From Chloroflexota bacterium (GTDB lineage: Bacteria; Chloroflexota; Dehalococcoidia; Tepidiformales; Tepidiformaceae), in contig CAUJEQ010000127.1 in assembly GCA_963169135.1 (NCBI GenBank), positions 1 through 17,703 of the forward strand: a stretch of DNA of 17,703 nucleotides, given 5' to 3'. Positions 6,855-15,200 of the stretch are shown piece by piece (within the stretch, counting starts at the first letter, position 1; each line of letters begins with the position of its first letter). The position numbers and the translations under genes are program-made. Below the pieces are notes generated by a model. The model was not told the origin of the DNA. It saw nothing but the letters and a program-made list of their open reading frames with translations, and did no database searches.

Positions 6855-8006
6855 TCAGGGGTGGAGAATCTCGTGCAATGCGGCGCAAACCTCGTCGACC
6901 TCGCCATCGCTGAGGCCGGGGTACATGGGCAGGCTGATCTCGCCTTCGAAGAAGCGTTCGGCGACCGGGAAGTCGCCCTGTTGCCACCGTCCAAGTTTCT
7001 GGTAGGCGGTGTGGTAGTGGAGGGGGATGAAGTGGACCGACGTGCCGATGCCACGCTCCGCGAGCTGGCGGATGACGTCGTCACGCTGGACCGGGGAGGT
7101 TTCGTTGCGGACGCGGATCATGAACAGGTGCCACGGCTGCCGGTGCTCCTCGTTGAACGCGGGCAGGATGAGGTGCTCCTCATCGCGGAGGTTGACGAAG
7201 TAGCGCTGAGCCACGCGGGTGCGCTGTTCGATGAACGATTCGAGCCGCGTAAGCTGGCTGCGGCCAAGGGCCGCGGCGATATCGGTCAGGTTGTCTTTGA
7301 AACCGAACTCCTGGATGTCGTAGCGCCAGCTGCCGCCCGCGTCGTAGCGGTTCCAGGCGTCCCTGGACATGCCATGGAGCGTCAGGCGGCGGACGCGGGC
7401 GCTGAGCTGCTCGTCGTCCGTTGCGAGGGCGCCGCCCTCGCCGGTGGTCATGGTCTTATTGGCATAGAAGCTGAAAGCGGCCGCATCGCTGACGCTGCCG
7501 ATGGGGCGCCCGCGGTAGAGGGTGCCGATCGCGTGGGCGGCGTCTTCGAGCACTTTCAGGCGATGGCGGCGGGCGATGTCCATGATTGCGTCCATGTCGC
7601 AGGGCTCGCCGCCGATGTGGACCGGAAGGATGACCTTCGTGCGGGGGGTGATGGCGCGCTCGATCGCCTCCGGGTCGATGTTGGCGTCGGTTTCGCGGAC
7701 ATCAACGAGGACGGGAGTGGCGCCGCAGTGGATCACGACGTTGGCGGTGGCGGTGAAAGTGTAGGGGGTGGTGATCACTTCCTCGCCGGGGCCGAGGTCC
7801 CAGGCGGCAAGCGCGAGGTGCATGGCGGCGGTAGCGGAGTTGACCGCGTTGACGAACTTCGTACCGGTATAAGCGGCGAGCTCGTCCTCCAGGGCCTTCA
7901 CCTGCCCGGCGGTGGTGAGCCAGCCGCTGCGGAGGACCCCTTCCACGGCGGCGACATCTGTGTCATCGAGCTCGACCTTGACGAAGGGGATGCGCTGCTC
8001 GGCCAT
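6855..8006 (-). CDS. DegT/DnrJ/EryC1/StrS-family aminotransferase
   Basis: This 383-aa PLP enzyme has the usual length of nucleotide-sugar aminotransferases. The opening IPFVKVELDD...GWLTTAGQV and the segment NSATAAMHLAL near 56-66 are typical of the family. EDAAHAIG carries Asp155, which contacts the PLP ring nitrogen, and His158. FSFYANKTMTTGEGG has Lys184, the Schiff-base lysine. These enzymes usually transfer an amino group from Glu or Gln to a keto-sugar nucleotide for surface glycans or glycosylated metabolites. No sugar-nucleotide dehydratase or glycosyltransferase lies nearby, so the substrate is open. The ATG at 8006 is the natural start, although no strong ribosome binding site precedes it. 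The 117-base gap to the lipoprotein gene contains that gene's promoter candidate. Confidence 0.93.
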   Translation of the reverse strand: MAEQRIPFVKVELDDTDVAAVEGVLRSGWLTTAGQVKALEDELAAYTGTKFVNAVNSATAAMHLALAAWDLGPGEEVITTPYTFTATANVVIHCGATPVLVDVRETDANIDPEAIERAITPRTKVILPVHIGGEPCDMDAIMDIARRHRLKVLEDAAHAIGTLYRGRPIGSVSDAAAFSFYANKTMTTGEGGALATDDEQLSARVRRLTLHGMSRDAWNRYDAGGSWRYDIQEFGFKDNLTDIAAALGRSQLTRLESFIEQRTRVAQRYFVNLRDEEHLILPAFNEEHRQPWHLFMIRVRNETSPVQRDDVIRQLAERGIGTSVHFIPLHYHTAYQKLGRWQQGDFPVAERFFEGEISLPMYPGLSDGEVDEVCAALHEILHP

Positions 8007-8020
8007 GGATCGAAGGGTAG

Positions 8021-8060
8021 GGATTGGACCGCCAAGGCGCCAAGAACGGGAAGTGGCGCC
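8021..8060. repeat. CCAAG-rich intergenic element
   Basis: The 260-base gap between the aminotransferase and the gene at 8267 contains a stretch with closely spaced GCCAAGGCGCCAAG and GGCGCCAAG words. I have the impression that similar CCAAG-rich phrases occur in intergenic DNA of many bacterial genomes, but I cannot confirm copies here. It looks non-coding. Confidence 0.3.
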
Positions 8061-8181
8061 AAGTACCGTTGGCGAGGGTGGCGGCGGACGGTGGGGCGTG
8101 CTCGCGCCCCGACAGGACCGGGAGCCGAGCCGGCAAACGCCACATGAGGGGCGAAGCGGTTAGACCCTGCATAACGGAGCG

Positions 8182-8210
8182 TTGACGACTCCATGGCTGC
8201 TCGGCAGGAT
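8182..8210 (+). promoter_or_regulatory. promoter candidate for the gene at 8267
   Basis: TTGACG at 8182-8187 matches the -35 consensus at five of six positions. Seventeen bases later is CAGGAT (8205-8210), a weak -10. A small hairpin, TCGCTT/AAGCGA (8224-8229 with 8235-8240), would lie in the leader before the ribosome binding site. The weak -10 limits confidence. Confidence 0.35.
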
Positions 8211-8266
8211 ACCGTCTGCCTGGTCGCTTTCGCGAAGCGAGACTCACACAGGCGGGGGGAATTCAG

Positions 8267-8626
8267 ATGGCGAACGCAGCACTCTTCGTAGGTTGGGGGC
8301 AGGTCGTCCGGGGGCGGGAGACGAAGGCACTGCAGGTGTTCAACGACTCGCAGGATTACTACGCACGGCTCCAGAAGGAAGGCAAGATCGAGAGCTTCGA
8401 GACCGTCATCCTGCAGCCGCACGGAGGCGACCTGGCGGGCTTTGTGCTGCTGCGCGGCGATCGCGCCACACTCGACGGACTGACTTCGAGCCCCGAGTTT
8501 CAAACGCTGACCGTCCGGGCCGGAATGATCGCGGAAAACGTGGGCGTCATCAGCGCGGCGATTGGTTCGGAGCTGACCGAAGGCATCGGCCGCTTCCTCC
8601 AGGCCGCGACCGAATTGGGCGCCTGA
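8267..8626 (+). CDS. small protein of unknown function, probable alpha/beta barrel fold
   Basis: This is 119 aa, soluble, with no signal peptide. GGGGGGA at 8252-8258, eight bases before the ATG, acts as the ribosome binding site. The N-terminal strand ALFVGWGQ is followed by a helix with RETKALQVFNDSQDYYARL. Next come the strand ESFETVILQPHGGDLAGFVLLRG and a helix near TLDGLTSSPEFQTL. This beta-alpha-beta-beta-alpha order resembles ferredoxin-like/dimeric alpha-beta barrel proteins. The residues look conserved-protein-like rather than random, and I have the impression of similar uncharacterised proteins in other bacteria. No catalytic residue can be assigned. It has its own promoter candidate and converges on the rhomboid gene, so it is probably monocistronic. 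Confidence 0.8.
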   Translation: MANAALFVGWGQVVRGRETKALQVFNDSQDYYARLQKEGKIESFETVILQPHGGDLAGFVLLRGDRATLDGLTSSPEFQTLTVRAGMIAENVGVISAAIGSELTEGIGRFLQAATELGA

Positions 8627-8641
8627 GGGGGCCAGGAGTCT

Positions 8642-8683
8642 ATGGCGGCGGCCGGGTGCGATGTGCCCGGTCCCCATCGCCGC
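8642..8683. terminator. GC-rich hairpin between convergent genes
   Basis: CCGGG (8652-8656) and CCCGG (8666-8670) can pair, and GCGGCG (8645-8650) can extend the stem with CGCCGC (8678-8683) across a bulge. It lies 16 bases after the 8267 gene and faces the rhomboid gene. No U-tract follows on either strand, so termination is a weak inference from position. Confidence 0.25.
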
Positions 8684-8721
8684 GGCTCACGTAGCGGCAT
8701 GGCGGGGCGCGTCACTTGAGA

Positions 8722-8756
8722 GGGCCTCCGTGCCTCTGCGCCTCCCTGTTGATCTT
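8722..8756. repeat. CTCTGCGCCTC-type intergenic fragment
   Basis: This stretch between convergent genes reads GCCTCCGTGCCTCTGCGCCT followed by CCCTGTTGATC. The short CCTC/TCTGCGCC words repeat imperfectly. It resembles low-complexity phrases that I recall from intergenic DNA of other bacteria. Only one copy is seen here and no coding frame is convincing. Confidence 0.25.
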
Positions 8757-8779
8757 GTTCCCTCCGGAAGAGCCGGCGA

Positions 8780-9583
8780 CTACCAGGCGGGGGGCGCGCG
8801 GCGGCGGCCGGCGTTGCGGAGGAAGAGGCCGGCGAGGAGCACGCCGAAGAGGAAGCCGCCGATGTGCGCGAACCAGGCGACCCCCTGCGTGGCGCCAGCC
8901 GCCTCGGAAATGGTGGCGTAACCCGAGAGGAGGTTCTGAAGGAACCAGAGCCCGATCATGATGAACGCCGGTATGGGTATCGGGATGAAGATGAGGATGA
9001 AGAAGGGAATGACGACGTTCACGGTGGCTTTGGGGTACCAGACGATGTAGGCCCCCAGGACGCCCGCGACGGCACCGCTCGCACCGAGCACCGGGACGAC
9101 GCTGTTCGGGTCCATGACTCCCTGCAGAAGAGACGCGACGACGCCGGCCGCCAGGAAAAACACGAGGTAACCCGGATGGCCCATGCGGTCCTCGACGTTA
9201 TCGCCGAACACCCAGAGGAAAAGCATGTTGCCGATGATGTGGAGCCAGCCGCCATGCATGAACATCGCGGCGATGATGGAGACGATGGCCTGCCAGCGGG
9301 CCTCGCCAGTGAGCCCCGAATCGCCGTTGGCCGTCTCGAAGAACTCCTTTGGCTGGAACGCCCAGGTGCAGATGAAGCGATCGGCGTCGGACGGGCGGGT
9401 CTCGAACCCGTAGCACACGCCGGCGGTCTGCTCATCGAAGTCCTGGAGGGCCTGGCGGTTCGTCCCCGCAATGTCCGTCGAGAGGCCGAGCATGAACAGG
9501 AAGACGGCGACGTTGGCGAGGATGACCAGGTAATTCACCCAGGGCACCCGTCCGGAACGGGGGCTATCGCCCACGGGGATCAC
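8780..9583 (-). CDS. rhomboid family intramembrane serine protease
   Basis: This predicts a 267-aa polytopic membrane protease that cleaves substrates within or near transmembrane helices. It opens MIPVGDSPRSGRVPWVNYLV, a usual rhomboid N-terminus running into helix 1. HGGWLHIIGNMLFLWVFGDN (110-129) includes the H-xxx-N motif (His115/Asn119). GASGAVAGVLG has the catalytic Ser169, and FAHIGGF the catalytic His240. The start is GTG at 9583, chosen because a perfect AGGAGG lies six bases upstream; longer in-frame readings add 29 low-complexity residues. Between helix 1 and HGGW there is an unusually long segment (about 35-100) with Cys57 and Cys72. The gap to the phosphatase gene upstream is 40 bases, so the two could be cotranscribed. 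Confidence 0.92.
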   Translation of the reverse strand: MIPVGDSPRSGRVPWVNYLVILANVAVFLFMLGLSTDIAGTNRQALQDFDEQTAGVCYGFETRPSDADRFICTWAFQPKEFFETANGDSGLTGEARWQAIVSIIAAMFMHGGWLHIIGNMLFLWVFGDNVEDRMGHPGYLVFFLAAGVVASLLQGVMDPNSVVPVLGASGAVAGVLGAYIVWYPKATVNVVIPFFILIFIPIPIPAFIMIGLWFLQNLLSGYATISEAAGATQGVAWFAHIGGFLFGVLLAGLFLRNAGRRRAPPAW

Positions 9584-9589
9584 GCTGCA

Positions 9590-9595
9590 CCTCCT
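9590..9595 (-). promoter_or_regulatory. ribosome binding site fixing the rhomboid start
   Basis: On the minus strand this is AGGAGG, a perfect anti-16S match six bases before the GTG at 9583. It decides between that start and longer in-frame candidates. Confidence 0.75.
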
Positions 9596-9623
9596 GGGCA
9601 CACCGGCTGTACCCGGAGGCAGA

Positions 9624-10247
9624 TCACGAAAGCCCGGCCAGGTGGGAGGTGTCGTTGAGGCGGACGACATAGAGGCGGCCGGCGCGTTCTTCGATCTCGG
9701 TGAGTGCGCAGTTGGTCACGTCGAGCCGGAAGACGTGGCTTTCGGGCATGCCGAGCACTGTCGAAAGCAGGCAGTTGATGGCGGTGCCGTGGGAAACGAC
9801 CAGCACTTCCCGCCCCTTGTGCGCCTGGACGATGCGTTCGAGCGCGCGCGAAGTGCGTTGCCGGACCTCGGCGACGGACTCGCCGCCGGGAGGCCGCCAG
9901 GCAGGGTCTTCTTCGCGCATGAGGCGGTGCTGTTCCGGGTAGCGCTTGCGGATGGTGCTCTCGCGTTCGAGCTCCCATTCGCCGTAGTGCAGCTCGCGCA
10001 GGTCGGGATCGGGGCGAGGCACGACGCCGCGTTCTCCGAGCGCAACGGTAGCGGTGCGGATGGCGCGGGTGAAGTCGGAGGTGTAGCAGGCGGTGATGGC
10101 GGCACGTTCGAGGCGGACGGCAAGGGCACGCGATTGTTCAACGCCGAGGTCGGTCAGCTCGGTCTCGGCGTGGCCGCAGAAGCGCCCCTCGCGGTTGGTC
10201 ACCGTCTGGCCGTGCCGAGCGAGGTAGATGCGGGTCACCTTCGCCAC
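9624..10247 (-). CDS. histidine phosphatase family protein (PGM/CobC-like)
   Basis: This is 207 aa, a normal length for the family. LARHGQT holds the RHG signature with phospho-accepting His12. Arg62 lies in SDFTRAIRTA, the probable proton donor Glu85 in DLRELHYGEWE, and the second histidine, His153, in VVSHGTAI. Members include cofactor-dependent phosphoglycerate mutases, alpha-ribazole phosphatases and broad-specificity sugar phosphatases; the motifs do not decide among them. No cobalamin genes are nearby, so CobC is only one option. The start is GTG at 10247 with no strong ribosome binding site; a GTG three codons later is also possible. It is divergent from the patatin-like gene and 40 bases upstream of the rhomboid start. 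Confidence 0.9.
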   Translation of the reverse strand: MAKVTRIYLARHGQTVTNREGRFCGHAETELTDLGVEQSRALAVRLERAAITACYTSDFTRAIRTATVALGERGVVPRPDPDLRELHYGEWELERESTIRKRYPEQHRLMREEDPAWRPPGGESVAEVRQRTSRALERIVQAHKGREVLVVSHGTAINCLLSTVLGMPESHVFRLDVTNCALTEIEERAGRLYVVRLNDTSHLAGLS

Positions 10248-10351
10248 GAAGTAAGGGTACAGGCAGCGGGGCAGTGGCGCTGTGTGGCAGCGGGCGGCGA
10301 GGGGCTACTCGGCCGGGAGGGGAGCACCGATGATCGCCATGAGGAAACGCG

Positions 10352-11302
10352 ATGCCTTCGGACGAGTCTTCACCGGCGGATACCCCGAGGCCGGCCCTGG
10401 TATTGGGCGGCGGCGGCGCGTATGGCGTCATCCAAGCGGCTTACATGCTGGCGGCGTGGGACCTCGGCTTCCGGCCGCGGATGGTGGTGGGGACGAGCGT
10501 GGGGGCGCTGAATGGCGCGTGGTTCGCCTTGCACCCGGAGCGGCCGGTGGAACTGCTGCGGATCTGGCTGTCGCTGGACGAGCTGGCCCTGGTGCGCTGG
10601 CACCCGGTCAGAATCGCGGCGAACCTGCTGCACCACCCGCAGAGCATCGCTTCGAACGAGGTGGTGCCGAAGCTGGTGCGGGAGCACATGAGCGGCGCGC
10701 GATTCGAGGACGCGGAGCTGGAGCTGGCGGTGGTGGCCACAAACCTCACGAAGGGCGCGAAGCACGTGTTCCGCGCGGGCAGCATCCCGCGGGCGGTGCT
10801 GGCCTCGACCGCCATCCCCGGGGTGTTCCAGCCGGTGACGGTGGGTGGCGACCAGTTCGTCGACGGGTGCGTGACGGCGACGGTGGACATGACGACCGCA
10901 TTCGAGATGGGCGCGACGGAGATCCTGGCGATCGACCTGACGCCGCCACCCCCACAGGCGCGGCCGAAGACGGCGCTGGGCGTGCTGCGCCAGTCGTTCA
11001 GCATCCTCTCGACGGCGACGACACGGGCGGTGGAGACGTGTCTTTCGGGGCAGTTGCCGGTCCGGGTCATCCGGCCTGACCTTTCGGGGAACTCGCCGTG
11101 GAAGCTGGACGACAGCGCGGGCGCGGTGGCGCACAACCTGCGGCTGGCGCGTGAGGGCCTGGCGGGTGTGTTCGACCGTGAGGGCCATGTGGCCCCGGAG
11201 GGCACGTGCTGGATGGAGCCGGCGGAGGCGGGTACGCAGGATGACGCGCCGGCAGGCCCGGCGCGGTACTTCGGGCGGGCGGGGTGGCGGAAGGCAGGGT
11301 AG
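10352..11302 (+). CDS. patatin-like phospholipase family protein
   Basis: This 316-aa predicted lipid acyl hydrolase has the oxyanion loop LGGGGAYG at 18-25 and the nucleophile elbow GTSVG with Ser49. The catalytic Asp171 lies in FVDGCVTATVD. Family members use a Ser-Asp dyad to cleave acyl chains from phospholipids or other esters. The Asp motif is normally DGG or DGA; here it is DGC, a conservative small-residue change. There is no signal peptide, so the enzyme should be cytoplasmic or peripheral. The ATG at 10352 has a GAGGA four to seven bases upstream and avoids overlapping ATGs in other frames. About 70 residues after the core are hydrophilic and look disordered. It stands alone, divergent from the phosphatase. 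Confidence 0.92.
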   Translation: MPSDESSPADTPRPALVLGGGGAYGVIQAAYMLAAWDLGFRPRMVVGTSVGALNGAWFALHPERPVELLRIWLSLDELALVRWHPVRIAANLLHHPQSIASNEVVPKLVREHMSGARFEDAELELAVVATNLTKGAKHVFRAGSIPRAVLASTAIPGVFQPVTVGGDQFVDGCVTATVDMTTAFEMGATEILAIDLTPPPPQARPKTALGVLRQSFSILSTATTRAVETCLSGQLPVRVIRPDLSGNSPWKLDDSAGAVAHNLRLAREGLAGVFDREGHVAPEGTCWMEPAEAGTQDDAPAGPARYFGRAGWRKAG

Positions 11303-11317
11303 GAGCGCACGCCCGGG

Positions 11318-11357
11318 ACGGGGTGTGCCGGGGGTTAGTGCCAGTGCGACACCCCGT
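11318..11357 (+). terminator. hairpin after the patatin-like gene
   Basis: ACGGGGTGT (11318-11326) and ACACCCCGT (11349-11357) form a perfect 9-bp stem with a 22-base loop, starting 16 bases after the stop. The following bases, AAATTGTC, give only a poor U-tract. It may terminate, or act in the leader of the CAP-domain gene. Confidence 0.4.
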
Positions 11358-11474
11358 AAATTGTCGGTAAACCGATGCGGAGGGGCGGTGGGGTGGGTTC
11401 CCGGTTAGCGAAACGCGGGCTAGGGTGACCATAACGCGGCGGGGAGCGGGGAATTTCCGGGCCGCGGGGTGCAT

Positions 11475-12077
11475 ATGTTTCGACGCCTGATGCTGCTGGC
11501 CACCCTGGGCGCTGCCGCCGCCGGCGTGTTCTCGATGGCATGGGGCGCGAGCCAGTCGCGGCCGGCGATGGCGCTGACCAACTGCGACACAGGGACGGCA
11601 GCGCTGGACGCGCAGGAGCAGCAGGTCATCGAACTCTTCAACCAGGCGCGGGCGCAGAGCGGGCTGGCGCCGTATAAGGTCTCGCCGAACCTGAACCGGG
11701 CTGCGGCGTGGAAGTCGGCCGACCCGTCGGCGACGGGGAGCGGTGGTTACGCCTTTTCGCACACGGACTCGCTCGGGCGAATGCCAAGCCAGCGCGCACA
11801 GGACTGCGGCTATGGGGGCGGAGCCGCCGAGAACATCGCCTACGGTTTCGGGAGCGCTGAGAGTGTGGTCAACGCCTGGCTAAACTCACCCGGCCACCGG
11901 GCCGCGATCCTGGGCGGATACAAGGTGGTTGGTGTGGGCCGGGCCGGGAGTGCGTGGACCGCCAACTTCGGGATGCTTGACGACTCATCATCACCCGTGT
12001 CCGTCACACCCACCCGCACTCCCACGCCACCACCGATTGTGCCGCGGGCGTCGATCCCGATGATCGCTGCCGAGTAA
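11475..12077 (+). CDS. secreted CAP/SCP-domain protein
   Basis: This is 200 aa. The N-terminus FRRLMLLATLGAAAAGVFSM is a Sec signal peptide, probably cut near ASQSRPAMA. The CAP domain (about 45-170) begins with EQQVIELFNQARAQSGL. It carries the conserved FSHTD (His96), AENIA (Glu119) and SPGHRAAIL (His141), and ends in TANFG. Cys37 and Cys111 could pair. The tail TPTRTPTPPPIVP is a Thr/Pro linker of the sort seen on exported proteins. CAP proteins bind sterols or lipids, or act as proteases in some lineages; the bacterial role is mostly unknown. ATG at 11475 is preferred because GGGG lies five bases upstream; the in-frame GTG at 11469 would add two residues. It is probably monocistronic. Confidence 0.88.
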   Translation: MFRRLMLLATLGAAAAGVFSMAWGASQSRPAMALTNCDTGTAALDAQEQQVIELFNQARAQSGLAPYKVSPNLNRAAAWKSADPSATGSGGYAFSHTDSLGRMPSQRAQDCGYGGGAAENIAYGFGSAESVVNAWLNSPGHRAAILGGYKVVGVGRAGSAWTANFGMLDDSSSPVSVTPTRTPTPPPIVPRASIPMIAAE

Positions 12078-12260
12078 GGCACTACGTCCGCGTTTCGGCC
12101 GGGTCAGCAGATTCGGCGGACCATCCCTGAGGCTCATTTGTTCGGGAACTCCCTGATACCTATCGAGTAAAGGCGCGCATACCATGCGGTCAACTTCCGG
12201 AGTACGGGCCTGCCGGTGCTGGTTCACCGTGTGTCGCGGCCTACTCCGACGGGGGCACTC

Positions 12261-15200
12261 ATGGGGCAACCCGTCCCGGCCGGAGACGCTGGGGCCGGCC
12301 TTCTTCCGGGCGCACGAGAAGCCCGCGAGGCGCTCGCGATTGCGGGCGCCCTTGGCGACTTTGACGAGTCGCTGCAGCGGACCGCGGACGTCTTCGCCCG
12401 CCGATTCGGGGCTGACTTCGCGCTGGTCTGCGTCTTCCGCCACCGGCCGATGCTCGTCTCATCACCGGCGACCGGCCCGCTTTCAGCGGCGGCGCTCTTC
12501 CCCGGCGCGGGGCCGGACACAGACCCGGGGTACCCGGCCATCCTCGATGCGGATGGCCCGACCATCGACGATGACCTCTCGCGCCTGGGTGCACTGACAC
12601 CTTCGCAGCGGGCCGCCTACGAAGAGGGCATGCGCTCGGCCATGCGGGTAATGCTTCGCGACGAACGGGCGCAGCCGTTGGGCTTCGTGGTGGTGATGTC
12701 CGGGGAGCGGGCGGCATTCCCGAGGGAGATGGCGGAGGAGTTCGCCGAACTGGCGGCCCTCGCGGCTTCCTTCATCCGTCCGGCTGTCCTGCTCGAGCAG
12801 ATCGCGCGCGAACGGGCGCTCCTCGCCGAGGAGAGCCGATTGCTTGCCGAGGCGACCTCCGCCGAAAGCGAGAGCGATCTGCTCACCGCCATCGCGGGGG
12901 GGCTTCGACGCGCGCTGAGTTGTGATCTTTCCGTGATCTTCGTGCAGGGTGGCGCCCGGGGTGAGCAGCGGATTGTGACTGCCCCGGTCGACGTCTTCAC
13001 GAGCGACCAGTGGCCGCACATGCGGGCGATCCTGGCCGAGCCAGGGAACGCGGCGCTCCTCGAAGACACGACCGACGGTTGCCGGGTGAGCCGGGACCTG
13101 CCGGGCACGGCCGCGACGCCGGTGGAGCGGTTCCTGTTCGAAACCGCCGGCATGCGGTCGCTCCTGAGTGCTGTGCGTTCGTCACGGCTCGGCGGGCTCG
13201 GGCTTGGCCTGGCCGCGCTACGGGCCGCGCCCGGCGGCTGGAGCAGCCAGGAGCGGGCATTCATGGCACGGCTTTCACGGGTTGTGGAGATCTCCGTGGA
13301 GCGTCTGCGCCGGGGCGACCTGGCGGCATCGCACTCGGCCAGCCTCGAGCGCCAGACAGAACTCCTCGCAGTCGGAGCGGACCTCCTGGCGACGCTCTCT
13401 GCGGCGGAGGACCTCGAAGCGGCCTGCACCACGATCTCGATCCGCCTGCGCGAGTTCTTCGACGCCGACCACGTCGCGTTCGGCACGATTCACCCGGCCG
13501 AATCGCGGCGCGAGATCCTTGGCTTCAGCTCGGAAATCATGCGCCGCCAAGATCTGCCGGCCGAACTCTCGCCCGAAGATCTGTCGGCCTACACCAACGC
13601 CATCCGCGGCGGGACGGAAGTGTTCGAAGACCTGCGCGCAGCCACGTCGCTCAATCCGGGGACGGCGATCGCGCGAGACGGCGGCATCCTTTCGCTGATG
13701 CGCGCACCCTTCCAGCTTTCCGACGGGGCGACGGGGCTGGTCACGGTGGGGAGCCGCGAGCCGGGACGCTACAGCCAGGACGACGCCGAGAGGCTGGCGG
13801 GGTTGTGCCGGCCCGTCGGCATCGCCATCGACCGGGTCCGGCTGCTCGCACGGATGGCAGAGTCGTCGGAGGTGCTGGCGGCGCAGACGCGCGTGCTGTC
13901 GTCGCTGGGGCCGGGTGCAACCATCGAGTCGGCCGGGCAGGTGTTCGTCGAGGAGGCGCGCGGCCTGTTTCACGCGCAGCACGCCGCACTCGCAATTGTT
14001 CGCCGTGACCGGGTGGAGGTGATCGCCTCAGCGACCAAGAGCTTCACGGCAACGGAACTGCAGTCGTACGGAGGCACCGTCCCGGGGCTGAAGACTGAAT
14101 ATGCGAGCCTGATGGAGGGTGGACCGCACGTTATTAGCGACTTGCAGCACCACAGCCGAATCCCGGCGGAAGACGAGCTGCTGGCGAAGGGACTCCGGAG
14201 CATCATGCGGGTGCCGATCCGTGAGTCCGATGGCCGGCTCCGGGGGATCGTCAGCGTTGCCGCGGCGCGGCCCCACGCATGGAACGAAGCGGACCTGGCG
14301 GCCTTCGTCGACCTTGCCCGTTCTCTGGGGCTGGTCACGGAGCGGGCGGCCCTCTTTGCCGCCGCGGAAGAGCGGGCGGAACGGGTGCAGGCACTCATGC
14401 AGCTGCTGGGCACATTCAGGCTCAACGCCGCGCCCGAAGAAGTGGCGCGCAAGTTCGCGGCCCAGCTGCGCGAGTATCTCCGCGCCGATGCGGTGCTGGT
14501 GCACGCATTCGATCGCGACGCGGGCACGCGCCGGCTGATCGCCCTGGAGGGCGACGCGAGCCGGTTCTCCTCTCGGGGACGGCTGGGACTCGAAGAGTCG
14601 ATCAGCTACCGGGGGATGATCGAATCGGCTTCCGCGGTGTACGACGCTTCGAACCCGGGCGGGGCGCCACCCTGGTTCCGGGAGGCGGCGGAAGGGCTGC
14701 GGCTCGGTTCGGCCGTCGCGATCCGGCTCGATGTGGATGGACAACCGGTAGGCATGGTGGCGGCCGGGACCGTGGCGCGCGGCAGGCTGGGCGAGGCAGC
14801 GCGGGGCCTGCTGGCCACAGTCGCAGGGCCCCTGGCGATGGTTATCGAGCGGGCGCGCGTCATGACTTCGCTGCACGAGCAAACGCAGCGCACTCGGGCA
14901 GTACTCGACATCCTGGCGGCGCTTGGCCCGCGCGACAGCATTGAGGCGGTCGCCGGGCCGGTCGCGAGTGCGTTGCGTTCGATGTACGGGGCCGACCACT
15001 GCGCGATCGGGGCACTCGACGAGACCAACGTCTCTCTGATCGCTATTGACTCCGACGTGGTGGATTGGGAGCCCGGCAGCACACTGGGTCTCGCCGCTGT
15101 CCTCGGTGACGCTCCGGCGGCGAGCCCGGTGATCCATGTGCTCAAGGACCTGGCAGCAGCCGGTGGCGGCTTGCCGGAAGCGACGGAGCGAGCACGTCGA

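Noticed and set aside
9584..9670. N-terminal extension of the rhomboid overlapping the phosphatase gene
   Set aside because: A perfect AGGAGG six bases before GTG 9583 and the family-typical MIPV start argue against it.
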